A stretch of DNA of 30,532 nucleotides. Source: JANWLD01 sp035700225. Its GTDB lineage: Bacteria; Patescibacteriota; Saccharimonadia; Saccharimonadales; 2-12-FULL-41-12. Positions 1 through 7,405 of this stretch are shown in pieces. Position numbers and translations under genes: made by a program. Below the pieces are notes generated by a model that was not told the DNA's origin, searched no databases, and was given only the letters and a program-made list of their open reading frames with translations. The DNA is taken from the NCBI GenBank assembly GCA_035700225.1, contig DASSOT010000064.1, forward strand, positions 1 to 30,532, in the 5' to 3' direction. Each line of letters begins with the position of its first letter. Positions within the stretch are counted from its first letter, which is position 1.

Positions 1-1078
1 GCAGGGGTTCTATAAGCTCCAGGTTCATCTTTTCCGGCAGGCCACCGACGTTGTGGTGCGATTTTATGGTTACGGATGGCCCGTTGACTGAAACGGATTC
101 TATCACGTCGGGATACAGCGTTCCTTGTACCAGATACCCTACATCCGTTAATTTGCCCGCTTCTTCTTCAAAAATACTGATGAATTCGTTGCCGATTATC
201 TTGCGTTTTTCTTCCGGATCGCTTACGTCATTCAGCTTGCTAAGAAATCGCTCGCCTGCTTTTATCGGCTTTACGTTCAGGCCCTGGTCCTTGTAGATTT
301 CCAGTACTTCCTCATACTCGTTTTTTCTAAGCAGTCCGGTGTCTACGAATATACAGGTCTGTTTATCGCCTACGGCCTTGTTTACGAGGGTTGCCGCGAC
401 GGATGAATCAACCCCGCCGGAAAGCGCGCAGATTACGTTTTTATCACCCACGGTTTCTTTTATTTTGGCGACTTGCTCGTCGATTATCGAGCTGGCGGAC
501 CAGTCTTTTGAAAAACCGCATTTGTCGATGAAAGCTTCAAGTATCTCCTTGCCATGCTCAGTGTGTGAAACTTCCGGGTGGAACTGAAAACCGTATATCT
601 TCTTTTCGGTGTTTTCTATGCTTGCGAGCGTATCATCACTCATATATGTCACTTCAAAGCCTTCCGGCGGTTTGCTCACGTGCGTGCCGTGGCTCATCCA
701 TACCGTACTGCCGTCGAAGGCCTTGTTTATCACGTCGCTGTCGCTTTTGCGTATTATCGTGGCCTTTCCGTATTCGCGTGTTTTTGATTCTTCGACTTCA
801 CCGCCGAACTTTTGGGATATCAACTGCATGCCATAACAGATTCCGAGCACCGGGATGTTTTGGTCGAGTATGCCTTCGCTCAAGCCCGGAGCACCTTCGT
901 CAAATACCGAGTTCGGTCCGCCGGAAAGTACTATGCCTTTCGGGTTGTGCTCATTGATGTCTTGCACTTTAGCGCTAAAAGGCAGGATTATGCTGTAGAC
1001 GCCCAGTTCACGGGCTCTTCGTGCAATCAACTGCGTATATTGCGACCCGTAATCCAAAATAACCAAAGATTCGTGCAT
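1..1078 (-). CDS. guaA: GMP synthase (glutamine-hydrolysing), C-terminus beyond window
   Basis: Converts XMP, glutamine and ATP to GMP in the cytoplasm. The first 359 codons are present. The N-terminal class I glutamine amidotransferase shows the nucleophile motif GICYGMQ (Cys about residue 81) and FHPEVSHTEHG with the catalytic His and Glu. The ATP pyrophosphatase P-loop SGGVDSS begins near residue 220. The family is usually about 510-525 aa, so roughly the last 150 residues lie left of base 1. The ATG at 1078 follows the NUDIX stop by 6 nt and opens straight into HESLVILDYGSQ, the usual GuaA N-terminus. It is the last visible gene of a minus-strand run (zincin-like, NUDIX, guaA). In an organism that probably salvages nucleotides, this is one of the few purine steps it would need itself. 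Confidence 0.97.
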   Translation of the reverse strand, partial: MHESLVILDYGSQYTQLIARRARELGVYSIILPFSAKVQDINEHNPKGIVLSGGPNSVFDEGAPGLSEGILDQNIPVLGICYGMQLISQKFGGEVEESKTREYGKATIIRKSDSDVINKAFDGSTVWMSHGTHVSKPPEGFEVTYMSDDTLASIENTEKKIYGFQFHPEVSHTEHGKEILEAFIDKCGFSKDWSASSIIDEQVAKIKETVGDKNVICALSGGVDSSVAATLVNKAVGDKQTCIFVDTGLLRKNEYEEVLEIYKDQGLNVKPIKAGERFLSKLNDVSDPEEKRKIIGNEFISIFEEEAGKLTDVGYLVQGTLYPDVIESVSVNGPSVTIKSHHNVGGLPEKMNLELIEPL

Positions 1079-1084
1079 TTGTAT

Positions 1085-1642
1085 CTATTTTATCAGAGAA
1101 GGCTTTTTGTGCGTAAGGAAAAGCAGAAGACTGGTTATGGTCTGGCCGTCCTTTATCTTGCCTTTTCGTATCATTTTTAGAATCTCATCCAGCGGCAGTT
1201 TTACAAGCTTGTCGATGCCTTCTTCTTCCTGTTCGTGCTCGCCCGTCTGGGTAAGCCCTGTCGCAAGGAACGTAATGGCTTTTTCGTGCAATAGCCCGTT
1301 GGCAGAATATACCTCGCCTAATTTTTCCCAATTTTCGGCTTTCAGGCCCGTTTCCTCCCATAGTTCGCGCTTGGCCGTTTCCAGTGGGTCGCCGCCTTCC
1401 GTACTGCCCGCCGGAATTTCCAAAGAGTATTCACCTATTGCGTAGCGGTACTGGCCTATGAGGTATATATCTTCGTCTGAATCCTGCGCGATTATGAAAC
1501 ACGCCGGCGCGCAGTTCACTATAAAATATTCCCCGTCGTCACCGTTCGGTTTGGTAACTTCGTCTTTCTGTACGTTGAACCAGGGGTTGCTGTGAACTAT
1601 CTTTGAAGAATGCTTAGTCCACTTTGATTTGTCTTTGCTCAC
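1085..1642 (-). CDS. NUDIX hydrolase, ADP-ribose pyrophosphatase-like
   Basis: Predicted 185-aa cytoplasmic hydrolase of nucleoside diphosphates linked to another moiety. The layout (N-terminal strand region, LIGQYRYAIGEYSLEIPAGS, then the Nudix helix) resembles ADP-ribose pyrophosphatases of the NudF type. The catalytic REXXEEXG core is intact as RELWEETG. The loop before it is one residue shorter than the consensus GX5EX7REUXEEXGU, so the first consensus Glu is not at its expected position. The start is GTG at 1642 with no strong Shine-Dalgarno. It lies 36 nt after the zincin-like gene and 6 nt before guaA, so co-transcription is likely. The substrate is not determinable from sequence; other sugar-nucleotide substrates are possible. 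Confidence 0.9.
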   Translation of the reverse strand: MSKDKSKWTKHSSKIVHSNPWFNVQKDEVTKPNGDDGEYFIVNCAPACFIIAQDSDEDIYLIGQYRYAIGEYSLEIPAGSTEGGDPLETAKRELWEETGLKAENWEKLGEVYSANGLLHEKAITFLATGLTQTGEHEQEEEGIDKLVKLPLDEILKMIRKGKIKDGQTITSLLLFLTHKKPSLIK

Positions 1643-1678
1643 CAGATAATTTTAACATTTGCTAACGGACCAGATTAA

Positions 1679-3058
1679 TTATTCAGGTCTGTTCTTCGGC
1701 TCGTATAAGAAACTCAGCTTTATTTCTTTTGGTCGTATACTGCTGAACAATTCTTCCGGAGATTCCTTTAGGCCATCAAGGACTTCTTTGGCCGCCCGGC
1801 TACCGGCTTTTATCGGCGGCATTCCTTCGTCTACATATTTTTCTTCCAGGCTCTCAATGTGAAAGCTAAGTTCAATAAAGGCTGATGTACCTTCCGGAAC
1901 CAGATGTGACCATGCATCGTCAATGGCATCTATGAATTTTTCTCGGTCATAACATACATCTTCGTCGGGGTATTCTGAGTATGCCCTGGTCGCTAACTCA
2001 ACCGGAACTTCTCGCGAGCCTTGTTTTAGAAGGTAATCAAGCAGTTCCCTTTCTTCGTTGTAGGCTCCGGGAAACGGGTCGCGGCGGCTGTTGGGTGCTA
2101 CGCGTTCAAGCTGGCCATATTTCATGACCGAAGCGATATGTTCTGTCAAAGCCTCATTTATCCAACGATGTCCGAATTCTCCCAACACAGCGTGATTGAA
2201 TTCGTGTTTGGCCGTTCTTTTGATGTTCATATAAAGGCTACCGTAATCTCCGGGCGCTGGCAGGTTTGTCGCACCGCCGATAACTATGAACTTAGTACTT
2301 CGCGTATGATAGCCTCCCCTGTCTTTGAGCTGTGTATCAAAGACGTCGCCTATGACTACGGCTATATTATCCACTTGATCTATAGCAAAAAGTGCATCGT
2401 CATGTAGCCAGCCTTCCTCTATTCCGCGGCGTATACCTTCTTTGTATTCCTCCCTCTCGCTTTCTATTTCGTGGTTGGCTTCGGCATCCAGCTGTTGTTG
2501 CTCGGTAAAATATATATTCCATTGCAGGAAGTTCATCAGCTGTTCGTCATCCGCTTGTTCTGTCAGCCAAGAATGCCAGGTGTTGCCACCTGCGCTCTCG
2601 GCTTTAACTTTCCTCAAATAGGGCGGCAAGGTTTTTTCACAGTATTCATCAAAGAAATCTATATTATCCGGTTCTATATCAGCTATAGACTTCCTCGTAC
2701 CGGGCAAGTCATTTTCAACTATCTTGCTGAATGTTTCATCTACGGCTCTCCATAGTTTTATATCATCCTCGAAATGAGGCATGTTCTGAACAAGTTCCGC
2801 CTCTTCTTCGGTCATTACCGAACCTAGCATGCGGCCTATTACACGGCGCAAGGGGCCTACTTCTTCCGGTTTTTTCTTTTCAGCAGTCAAACGTTCTACA
2901 ACGATTTGAGCTTCATCATATTGCGCCAGATTTACTTCCGCCAAGGCCGCTTCGGTGTGGTCGTTAACGATATAGTAGCCAAGCGTTTCTACACCGACGG
3001 AAGGGTCGGCAGTAGAAGGTATAAGTTTTGGTATAGCAGGGCTATATTTCTCAATCAC
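1679..3058 (-). CDS. Zincin-like putative metallopeptidase, unknown family
   Basis: Protein of 459 aa that I cannot assign to a named family. It contains KHEFNHAVLGEFG, an HExxH zinc motif at residues 285-289, followed by INEALTEHIA. There Glu302 or Glu306 could be the third ligand, as in gluzincins. No signal peptide or membrane segment is evident, so it is probably cytoplasmic. The N-terminal half is rich in Glu and Lys and looks helical. The GTG start at 3058 is chosen because a TTGATT-N17-TATTAT promoter ends 9 nt upstream; a longer in-frame reading back to 3169 would run through that promoter and has no ribosome-binding site. First gene of the minus-strand group with NUDIX and guaA; the functional link is unclear. 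Peptidase activity is inferred only from the motif. Confidence 0.8.
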   Translation of the reverse strand: MIEKYSPAIPKLIPSTADPSVGVETLGYYIVNDHTEAALAEVNLAQYDEAQIVVERLTAEKKKPEEVGPLRRVIGRMLGSVMTEEEAELVQNMPHFEDDIKLWRAVDETFSKIVENDLPGTRKSIADIEPDNIDFFDEYCEKTLPPYLRKVKAESAGGNTWHSWLTEQADDEQLMNFLQWNIYFTEQQQLDAEANHEIESEREEYKEGIRRGIEEGWLHDDALFAIDQVDNIAVVIGDVFDTQLKDRGGYHTRSTKFIVIGGATNLPAPGDYGSLYMNIKRTAKHEFNHAVLGEFGHRWINEALTEHIASVMKYGQLERVAPNSRRDPFPGAYNEERELLDYLLKQGSREVPVELATRAYSEYPDEDVCYDREKFIDAIDDAWSHLVPEGTSAFIELSFHIESLEEKYVDEGMPPIKAGSRAAKEVLDGLKESPEELFSSIRPKEIKLSFLYEPKNRPE

Positions 3059-3067
3059 AATCGCAAT

Positions 3068-3096
3068 ATAATACCATTTTTTATAAAATAAATCAA
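3068..3096 (-). promoter_or_regulatory. Promoter of zincin-like gene, leaderless geometry
   Basis: Minus strand: -35 TTGATT (3091-3096), 17-nt spacer, -10 TATTAT (3068-3073). The GTG start at 3058 lies 9 nt beyond the -10, so the mRNA would have essentially no 5' UTR. Confidence 0.6.
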
Positions 3097-3138
3097 TTAT
3101 GGCTATGGTAAAATCAGTGGGATAATCCATACACAAAG

Positions 3139-3852
3139 TTGAAAGAAAAACGACGCCGCACCATAGCACTGGTCTTATTCGTATTAATTACGGTCTTTAT
3201 CAATTTAAGCCAGAACAGCCCGCCGCCTGCACCGGTCAAGTACAAGCAGACCGTACAAACCGCGCCTGCAGGTGCGATGACTGCGGCAGAGGCTCTTGAA
3301 AAGCTGGCCGTCAAAGGCAGAGCGCCGAAGACAGGATACGCCAGGACGCAATTTTTGAGCGGTTGGGGCGAGGTCGGAGACTGTGATATGCGCAATATTA
3401 TCTTGAAACGCGACCTTAACGACCCGTTGATAGACCCGCTCAACGGCTGTTTTGTCATGAGCGGAGAGCTGGGAGACCCCTATACGGGCAAAACCATTGA
3501 GTTTGAGCGCGGCTTTGGGACGTCAAATGATGTGCAGATAGACCATGTGGTCGCTCTTTCCGATGCCTGGCAGAAAGGCGCGCAACAGCTGGACGAAACA
3601 ACCAGGAATAATTTTGCTAACGATCCATTGAACCTTCTGGCTGTCGACGGTCCGGCCAACCAGGAAAAAAGCGATGCGGATTTTGCTACTTGGTTACCGC
3701 CGAATAAAGGATACCGTTGCCGGTACGCGGCCAGGCAGATTGCAGTGAAGCTTAAGTACCATCTTTGGATAACCCGGGCCGAAAAAGACGCGTTCGCGCG
3801 CCAGCTCGCAACCTGCCCTGGCCAAGTTCTGCCGATAGAAAGGAGCAGGTGA
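3139..3852 (+). CDS. Secreted or membrane-anchored HNH endonuclease (DUF1524/GmrSD-HNH type)
   Basis: Protein of 237 aa: a basic N-terminus (KEKRRR), a hydrophobic segment at about residues 8-24 (signal peptide or anchor), a Pro-rich linker, then the nuclease domain. Diagnostic segments are VQIDHVVALSDAWQKGA (HNH first His), FANDPLNLLAVDGPANQEKSD (central Asn) and ATWLPPNKGYRCRYAARQ (final stretch). These match the secreted HNH nucleases common in Actinobacteria and CPR. Probable role: degrading extracellular nucleic acid. The start is TTG at 3139 with no Shine-Dalgarno; no other in-frame start would keep the signal segment. The stop overlaps the comEC GTG start (GTGA), implying translational coupling and a joint role in DNA use. 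Which strand or substrate it cuts cannot be told. Confidence 0.9.
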   Translation: MKEKRRRTIALVLFVLITVFINLSQNSPPPAPVKYKQTVQTAPAGAMTAAEALEKLAVKGRAPKTGYARTQFLSGWGEVGDCDMRNIILKRDLNDPLIDPLNGCFVMSGELGDPYTGKTIEFERGFGTSNDVQIDHVVALSDAWQKGAQQLDETTRNNFANDPLNLLAVDGPANQEKSDADFATWLPPNKGYRCRYAARQIAVKLKYHLWITRAEKDAFARQLATCPGQVLPIERSR

Positions 3853-5285
3853 AAAAACTTCACAGCTCATGGATATTGGCTTGGGCAAGCGCGGGGCTGA
3901 TGGCCGGAGTGGTGCTTTCGCTATTCAGTAAAGATTATTTCTTTGCAATCTCCTGGCTTGTGGCAGGTATGGGTTTTCTTGCCATGGCTTTGATAAACAA
4001 AAGAGCCGCTTTGATTATCTTTGCGCTCATGGGCGGGCTTTTGATAGGGCTTTGGCGCGGAACGCAGGCCTATCCGTCCCGGGAAGTTTACAAAAATTTT
4101 ATCAATAAAACGGTAGATATATCCGGCACGGTCAGCGAAGACGTCGCCGTTGGCAAGGACGGGCAAAAGCAGATAAAGCTGAAGGAGATAAAACTTTCCG
4201 GTCAATCTTTGAACGGACAGATATGGATAAGCACCGGTTCCACTGCGCATATAAAAAGGAGCGACAGACTGCAGATAAACGGCAAGCTTAGCGAGGGCTT
4301 CGGCAATTTTTCGGCGGCGATGTACAGGGCTGAAATCGTCAAAGTTACAAGAGTTAAGCATGGAGATGTCGCCCTCGAAGTTCGCGATTGGTTCTCAGAC
4401 AAAGTCAGAAATGCTATCAAAGAACCTCAGGCCAGCCTCGGGCTGGGGTTTTTGACCGGCCAGCACTCCGAGCTACCGGAAAGCCTTGTCAACAACCTGC
4501 GCATACTTGGTCTGACGCACATAATCGTCGCCAGCGGGTATAACCTGACCATACTTGTAAGGATTGCCCGCAAATGGCTGATGAAAGTTTCTAAATACAC
4601 GGCTACTTTGGGCTCCAGCCTTTTGATAATCGGTTTTATCATGGTTACCGGTTCCAGCCCCTCCATGACCCGCGCCGGACTGATAACCGGGTTGAGCCTG
4701 GTGGCCTGGTATTATGGCCGCAAGATTCACCCCATGGTTCTTCTTCCTTTCTCGGCCGCATTGACGGCGCTTGTTAATCCGGCTTATTTATGGGGCGACC
4801 TGGGCTGGTATTTGTCTTTTGCCGCCTTTGCGGGGGTGATAATACTTTCCCCGCTTCTGCTTGACTATTTTTGGGGCAAAGAGGAGCCAAACGCAGTCTT
4901 GCGTGTCGTAGTAGAAACTTTTTCCGCCCAGGTTTTGACGGCGCCTATAATAGCGTTTGCCTTCGGCCAGTATGCTCCGCTGGCGCTTCTTTCAAACGTT
5001 CTGATTCTGCCGCTTATACCGGTTGCGATGATATTTACCTTTTTTGCCGGTATGTCGGCGGTTTTTCTGGGGCCTCTGGTCGCTATCACCGGATGGCCTG
5101 CTCAATTACTCTTAGGTTATATGACAACAGTTTCTAACAAGCTTTCTGCTCTGCCGAACGCCAAGGGCGAGGTCATCTTCCCTCTGCCTTATCTGATTGC
5201 TTCATACCTATTCGTAATAATTCTTTGCGTATGGCTTTGGCGCAGGACCGGGCATGATTTCACGCAAGATTCTGTGATTGAATAA
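3849..5285 (+). CDS. comEC: ComEC/Rec2-type DNA-uptake channel, short form
   Basis: Predicted polytopic membrane protein (478 aa) that carries single-stranded DNA across the cytoplasmic membrane during transformation. N-terminal hydrophobic helices are followed by an extracytoplasmic OB-like segment (VDISGTVSEDV, RLQINGKLSEG). The Competence domain follows, with THIIVASGYNLTI in place of the family's H-x-x-A-I-S-G signature and many membrane helices to the C-terminus. The C-terminal metallo-beta-lactamase domain of longer ComECs (B. subtilis protein about 776 aa) is absent. The GTG start at 3849 overlaps the nuclease stop and has AGGAG at 3841-3845, 3 nt away, a tight spacing that fits reinitiation. 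Reading further upstream would overlap the nuclease gene without reason. Confidence 0.9.
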   Translation: MKKLHSSWILAWASAGLMAGVVLSLFSKDYFFAISWLVAGMGFLAMALINKRAALIIFALMGGLLIGLWRGTQAYPSREVYKNFINKTVDISGTVSEDVAVGKDGQKQIKLKEIKLSGQSLNGQIWISTGSTAHIKRSDRLQINGKLSEGFGNFSAAMYRAEIVKVTRVKHGDVALEVRDWFSDKVRNAIKEPQASLGLGFLTGQHSELPESLVNNLRILGLTHIIVASGYNLTILVRIARKWLMKVSKYTATLGSSLLIIGFIMVTGSSPSMTRAGLITGLSLVAWYYGRKIHPMVLLPFSAALTALVNPAYLWGDLGWYLSFAAFAGVIILSPLLLDYFWGKEEPNAVLRVVVETFSAQVLTAPIIAFAFGQYAPLALLSNVLILPLIPVAMIFTFFAGMSAVFLGPLVAITGWPAQLLLGYMTTVSNKLSALPNAKGEVIFPLPYLIASYLFVIILCVWLWRRTGHDFTQDSVIE

Positions 5286-5320
5286 CCGATGTATAATACC
5301 TGCATAGAAACGAGGGTAAT

Positions 5321-6304
5321 TTGAAAAGTTTATCTCACTATTTACTTACGCACCTGGACGGCCACGAGCACCAGGACGAGCTGAACCTGATAATCTCCGA
5401 CATCGCTGAAATCGGTAAAAAGATAGCGCATGAGGTCCAACGCTCAGGCTTGCTTGATTTGCACGGTGCGGCTGGCGGACAGAACGTGCATGATGATGAA
5501 GTCCAGAAGCTTGATGAGCGCACCAATGAGATTATGAAGGACATGTTGGCAGGCAACGAGCATGTGATTGGCTTGGCCAGTGAAGAGGAAGAAGACGTCG
5601 TGGACGTTTCTGCCGGCAAAACCCATGGCTATCTGGTGGCGTTCGATCCGCTGGACGGCTCAAGCAACATAGACATAAACATGCCCGTGGGGACTATATT
5701 TTCCGTTCTTCCTTCGGACGATGTAAAAACAGGCTTTTTACAGCCGTCCGGCAAGCAGGTTGCGGCCGGGTATGTACTTTACAGTTCCAGCACTGTTCTT
5801 GTCTTCAGTGTCGGCAAGGGCGTGCACGAGTTTACGCTGGACCCGGATAGCGGTGAGTTCCTGCTGACAAGCGAGAATATAAGAATACCCGAGAACACCG
5901 GTTACATCGCTTATAACCCGTACGTTTTGCCGAAGATGGACCCCAAAAAGGCCGAAGCATACCGTGAGTTATCGTCTGAAACCGCCCGTTCTATGCGCTG
6001 GGTCGGCGCCATGGTCGCGGACATACACAGGACTCTTATAAAAGGCGGGTTCTTTGCCTACCCTTCTGTCGGAAAAAATGGTGATTACAAGGGCAAGCTC
6101 AGGCTACAATACGAGGCCAAACCTCTTGCTTGGCTGGTTGAGCAAGCCGGCGGCAAGGCTCTTTTGAACGACAAATCGGCAAATGAACTGAAGTCTGTTG
6201 AACTGCATGAAAAAGTATCCGTAGAAATGGGTGACGCGGGAACGATGAAACTGTTTGAAAAGTTACTCCAAGGCACTGATTCAGCCGGATTATCCTCCAG
6301 TTGA
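5321..6304 (+). CDS. fbp: Fructose-1,6-bisphosphatase class I
   Basis: Hydrolyses fructose 1,6-bisphosphate to fructose 6-phosphate, the committed gluconeogenic step (327 aa, typical length). The metal/phosphate signature DPLDGSSNID is at residues 109-118, preceded by acidic SEEEEDV. Sugar-phosphate-binding segments include NPYVLPK, GGFFAYPS and KLRLQYEAKPLAWLVEQAGGKA. The TTG start at 5321 has GAGGG at 5312-5316, and a consensus TATAAT lies at 5292-5297 without a convincing -35. The gene is convergent with class I aldolase, the enzyme of the preceding step. It may supply hexose phosphate for the OtsAB trehalose enzyme encoded about 9 kb away. The organism therefore probably can run the upper glycolytic pathway backwards. 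Confidence 0.97.
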   Translation: MKSLSHYLLTHLDGHEHQDELNLIISDIAEIGKKIAHEVQRSGLLDLHGAAGGQNVHDDEVQKLDERTNEIMKDMLAGNEHVIGLASEEEEDVVDVSAGKTHGYLVAFDPLDGSSNIDINMPVGTIFSVLPSDDVKTGFLQPSGKQVAAGYVLYSSSTVLVFSVGKGVHEFTLDPDSGEFLLTSENIRIPENTGYIAYNPYVLPKMDPKKAEAYRELSSETARSMRWVGAMVADIHRTLIKGGFFAYPSVGKNGDYKGKLRLQYEAKPLAWLVEQAGGKALLNDKSANELKSVELHEKVSVEMGDAGTMKLFEKLLQGTDSAGLSSS

Positions 6305-6390
6305 GCGTTTCGGAAGTGATAAAAATAATATCACATCCTGCACTTGGCCCTCACGGACTCACTTGTATGACAACCCGGCCGAACTAGCGA

Positions 6391-7278
6391 CTACTTGATA
6401 GATGCTTGGTAGATGCTGTCTATTGATTTATCGAGCGTGTCGTTGAATTCTTCATCGGTCTGCTTGGCATTCAAACCTTCGGTCAAGGCGCGGGAGAAGC
6501 TTGCGATTACACCGGGGTTTTGAGCCAGTTTGGCATTGGCCTCTTCCCTGCTATATCCGCCGGAAAGCGCCACGATGCGTACGACCTTTGGGTTATCTAC
6601 GAAAGTTTGGTAAAAGCCAGGTGTTTCCGGCAAGGTCAGCTTCAGCATAATCAACTCGTTTTCACCTAAAGCCTTGATTTGCTCTTCTATCTTAGCCTTG
6701 AGTAGTTCCTCGGCCTTGGCCTTTTCGGGACTGTTTATGTCTACCTCCGGCTCGATAATCGGCACCAAGCCGGCTTCTATTATCTGCTTGGCGGTTTCGA
6801 ACTGCTGGGCCACTACGGCCTTGATGCCTTCGGGGTTGGCCAGTTTGATGACGCTACGCATCTTGGTGCCGAAGATTCCGGCCTGTTTCGCTCTAGATAA
6901 AAGTTCCCCCAAGCCCGGGTTCGGCTTCATCACCTGCACGCCGTTTTCTTCCTCAGCCAGGCCTTTATCTATCTTCAAAAAAGGAGCGACTTGCTTCTTT
7001 TCCCAGAGGTAGGTTGCTGTTGGCAGGCCCTCGATTTCGCTGTCCATGGTTTTTTCAAACAAAATGGCGCCCAGTATACGTCTTCCGTTGAATACAGGAC
7101 TGGTTATGATACGCGAACGCATGGCATGGACAAGCTCGAACATTTCTTCTTCGCCGGAGTATTCGCTCTCTTCTATGCCATAAAGTTTCAGTGCTTTTGG
7201 TGTAGAACCTCCGCTTTGGTCAAGCGCGGCTATGAACCCTTTCCCGTCCCGTACTTTTGCCAACTGTTCAGTGTTCAT
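6391..7278 (-). CDS. fda: Fructose-bisphosphate aldolase class I
   Basis: Cleaves or forms fructose 1,6-bisphosphate through a Schiff base (295 aa). The sequence resembles the Staphylococcus-type class I enzyme throughout: GKGFIAALDQSGGSTPKALK, MRSRIITSPVFNG, GLVPIIEPEVDIN, IMLKLTLPE (Lys213 is the likely Schiff-base residue by analogy) and RIVALSGGYSREEAN. The ATG at 7278 is preferred over a TTG one codon upstream because AAGGAGG then has a 5-nt spacer. Promoter TTGCTA-N18-TACAAT lies upstream. Convergent with fbp, with 86 bp and no strong terminator between them. Many bacteria use a class II zinc enzyme instead, so this choice is worth noting but not unique. Confidence 0.97.
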   Translation of the reverse strand: MNTEQLAKVRDGKGFIAALDQSGGSTPKALKLYGIEESEYSGEEEMFELVHAMRSRIITSPVFNGRRILGAILFEKTMDSEIEGLPTATYLWEKKQVAPFLKIDKGLAEEENGVQVMKPNPGLGELLSRAKQAGIFGTKMRSVIKLANPEGIKAVVAQQFETAKQIIEAGLVPIIEPEVDINSPEKAKAEELLKAKIEEQIKALGENELIMLKLTLPETPGFYQTFVDNPKVVRIVALSGGYSREEANAKLAQNPGVIASFSRALTEGLNAKQTDEEFNDTLDKSIDSIYQASIK

Positions 7279-7303
7279 CAACCCCTCCTTAATACTTGCT
7301 GGA

Positions 7304-7333
7304 ATTGTAGACCATGATTGCTTGCCCTAGCAA
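7304..7333 (-). promoter_or_regulatory. Aldolase promoter with inverted repeat
   Basis: Minus strand: -35 TTGCTA (7328-7333), 18-nt spacer, -10 TACAAT (7304-7309). The palindrome-like CTTGC-CCTA-GCAAG (7321-7334) overlaps the -35 and could be an operator. Confidence 0.5.
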
Positions 7334-7352
7334 GTCCGGCGGCCATCCGGGC

Positions 7353-7380
7353 TTGACGGGAAGTTTCAATTTGCGATAAT
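7353..7380 (+). promoter_or_regulatory. Promoter of lamin-tail gene
   Basis: -35 TTGACG (7353-7358), 16-nt spacer, -10 GATAAT (7375-7380). The ATG at 7406 has no Shine-Dalgarno; the 5' UTR would be about 18 nt. Confidence 0.55.
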
Positions 7381-7405
7381 GGCTCGTTGTTGACCTAAAA
7401 TAAAA

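Noticed and set aside
6316..6334. GTGATA/TATCAC hairpin between fbp and aldolase as a terminator
   Set aside because: Only 6 AT-rich pairs and no U-run on either strand; too weak to call.
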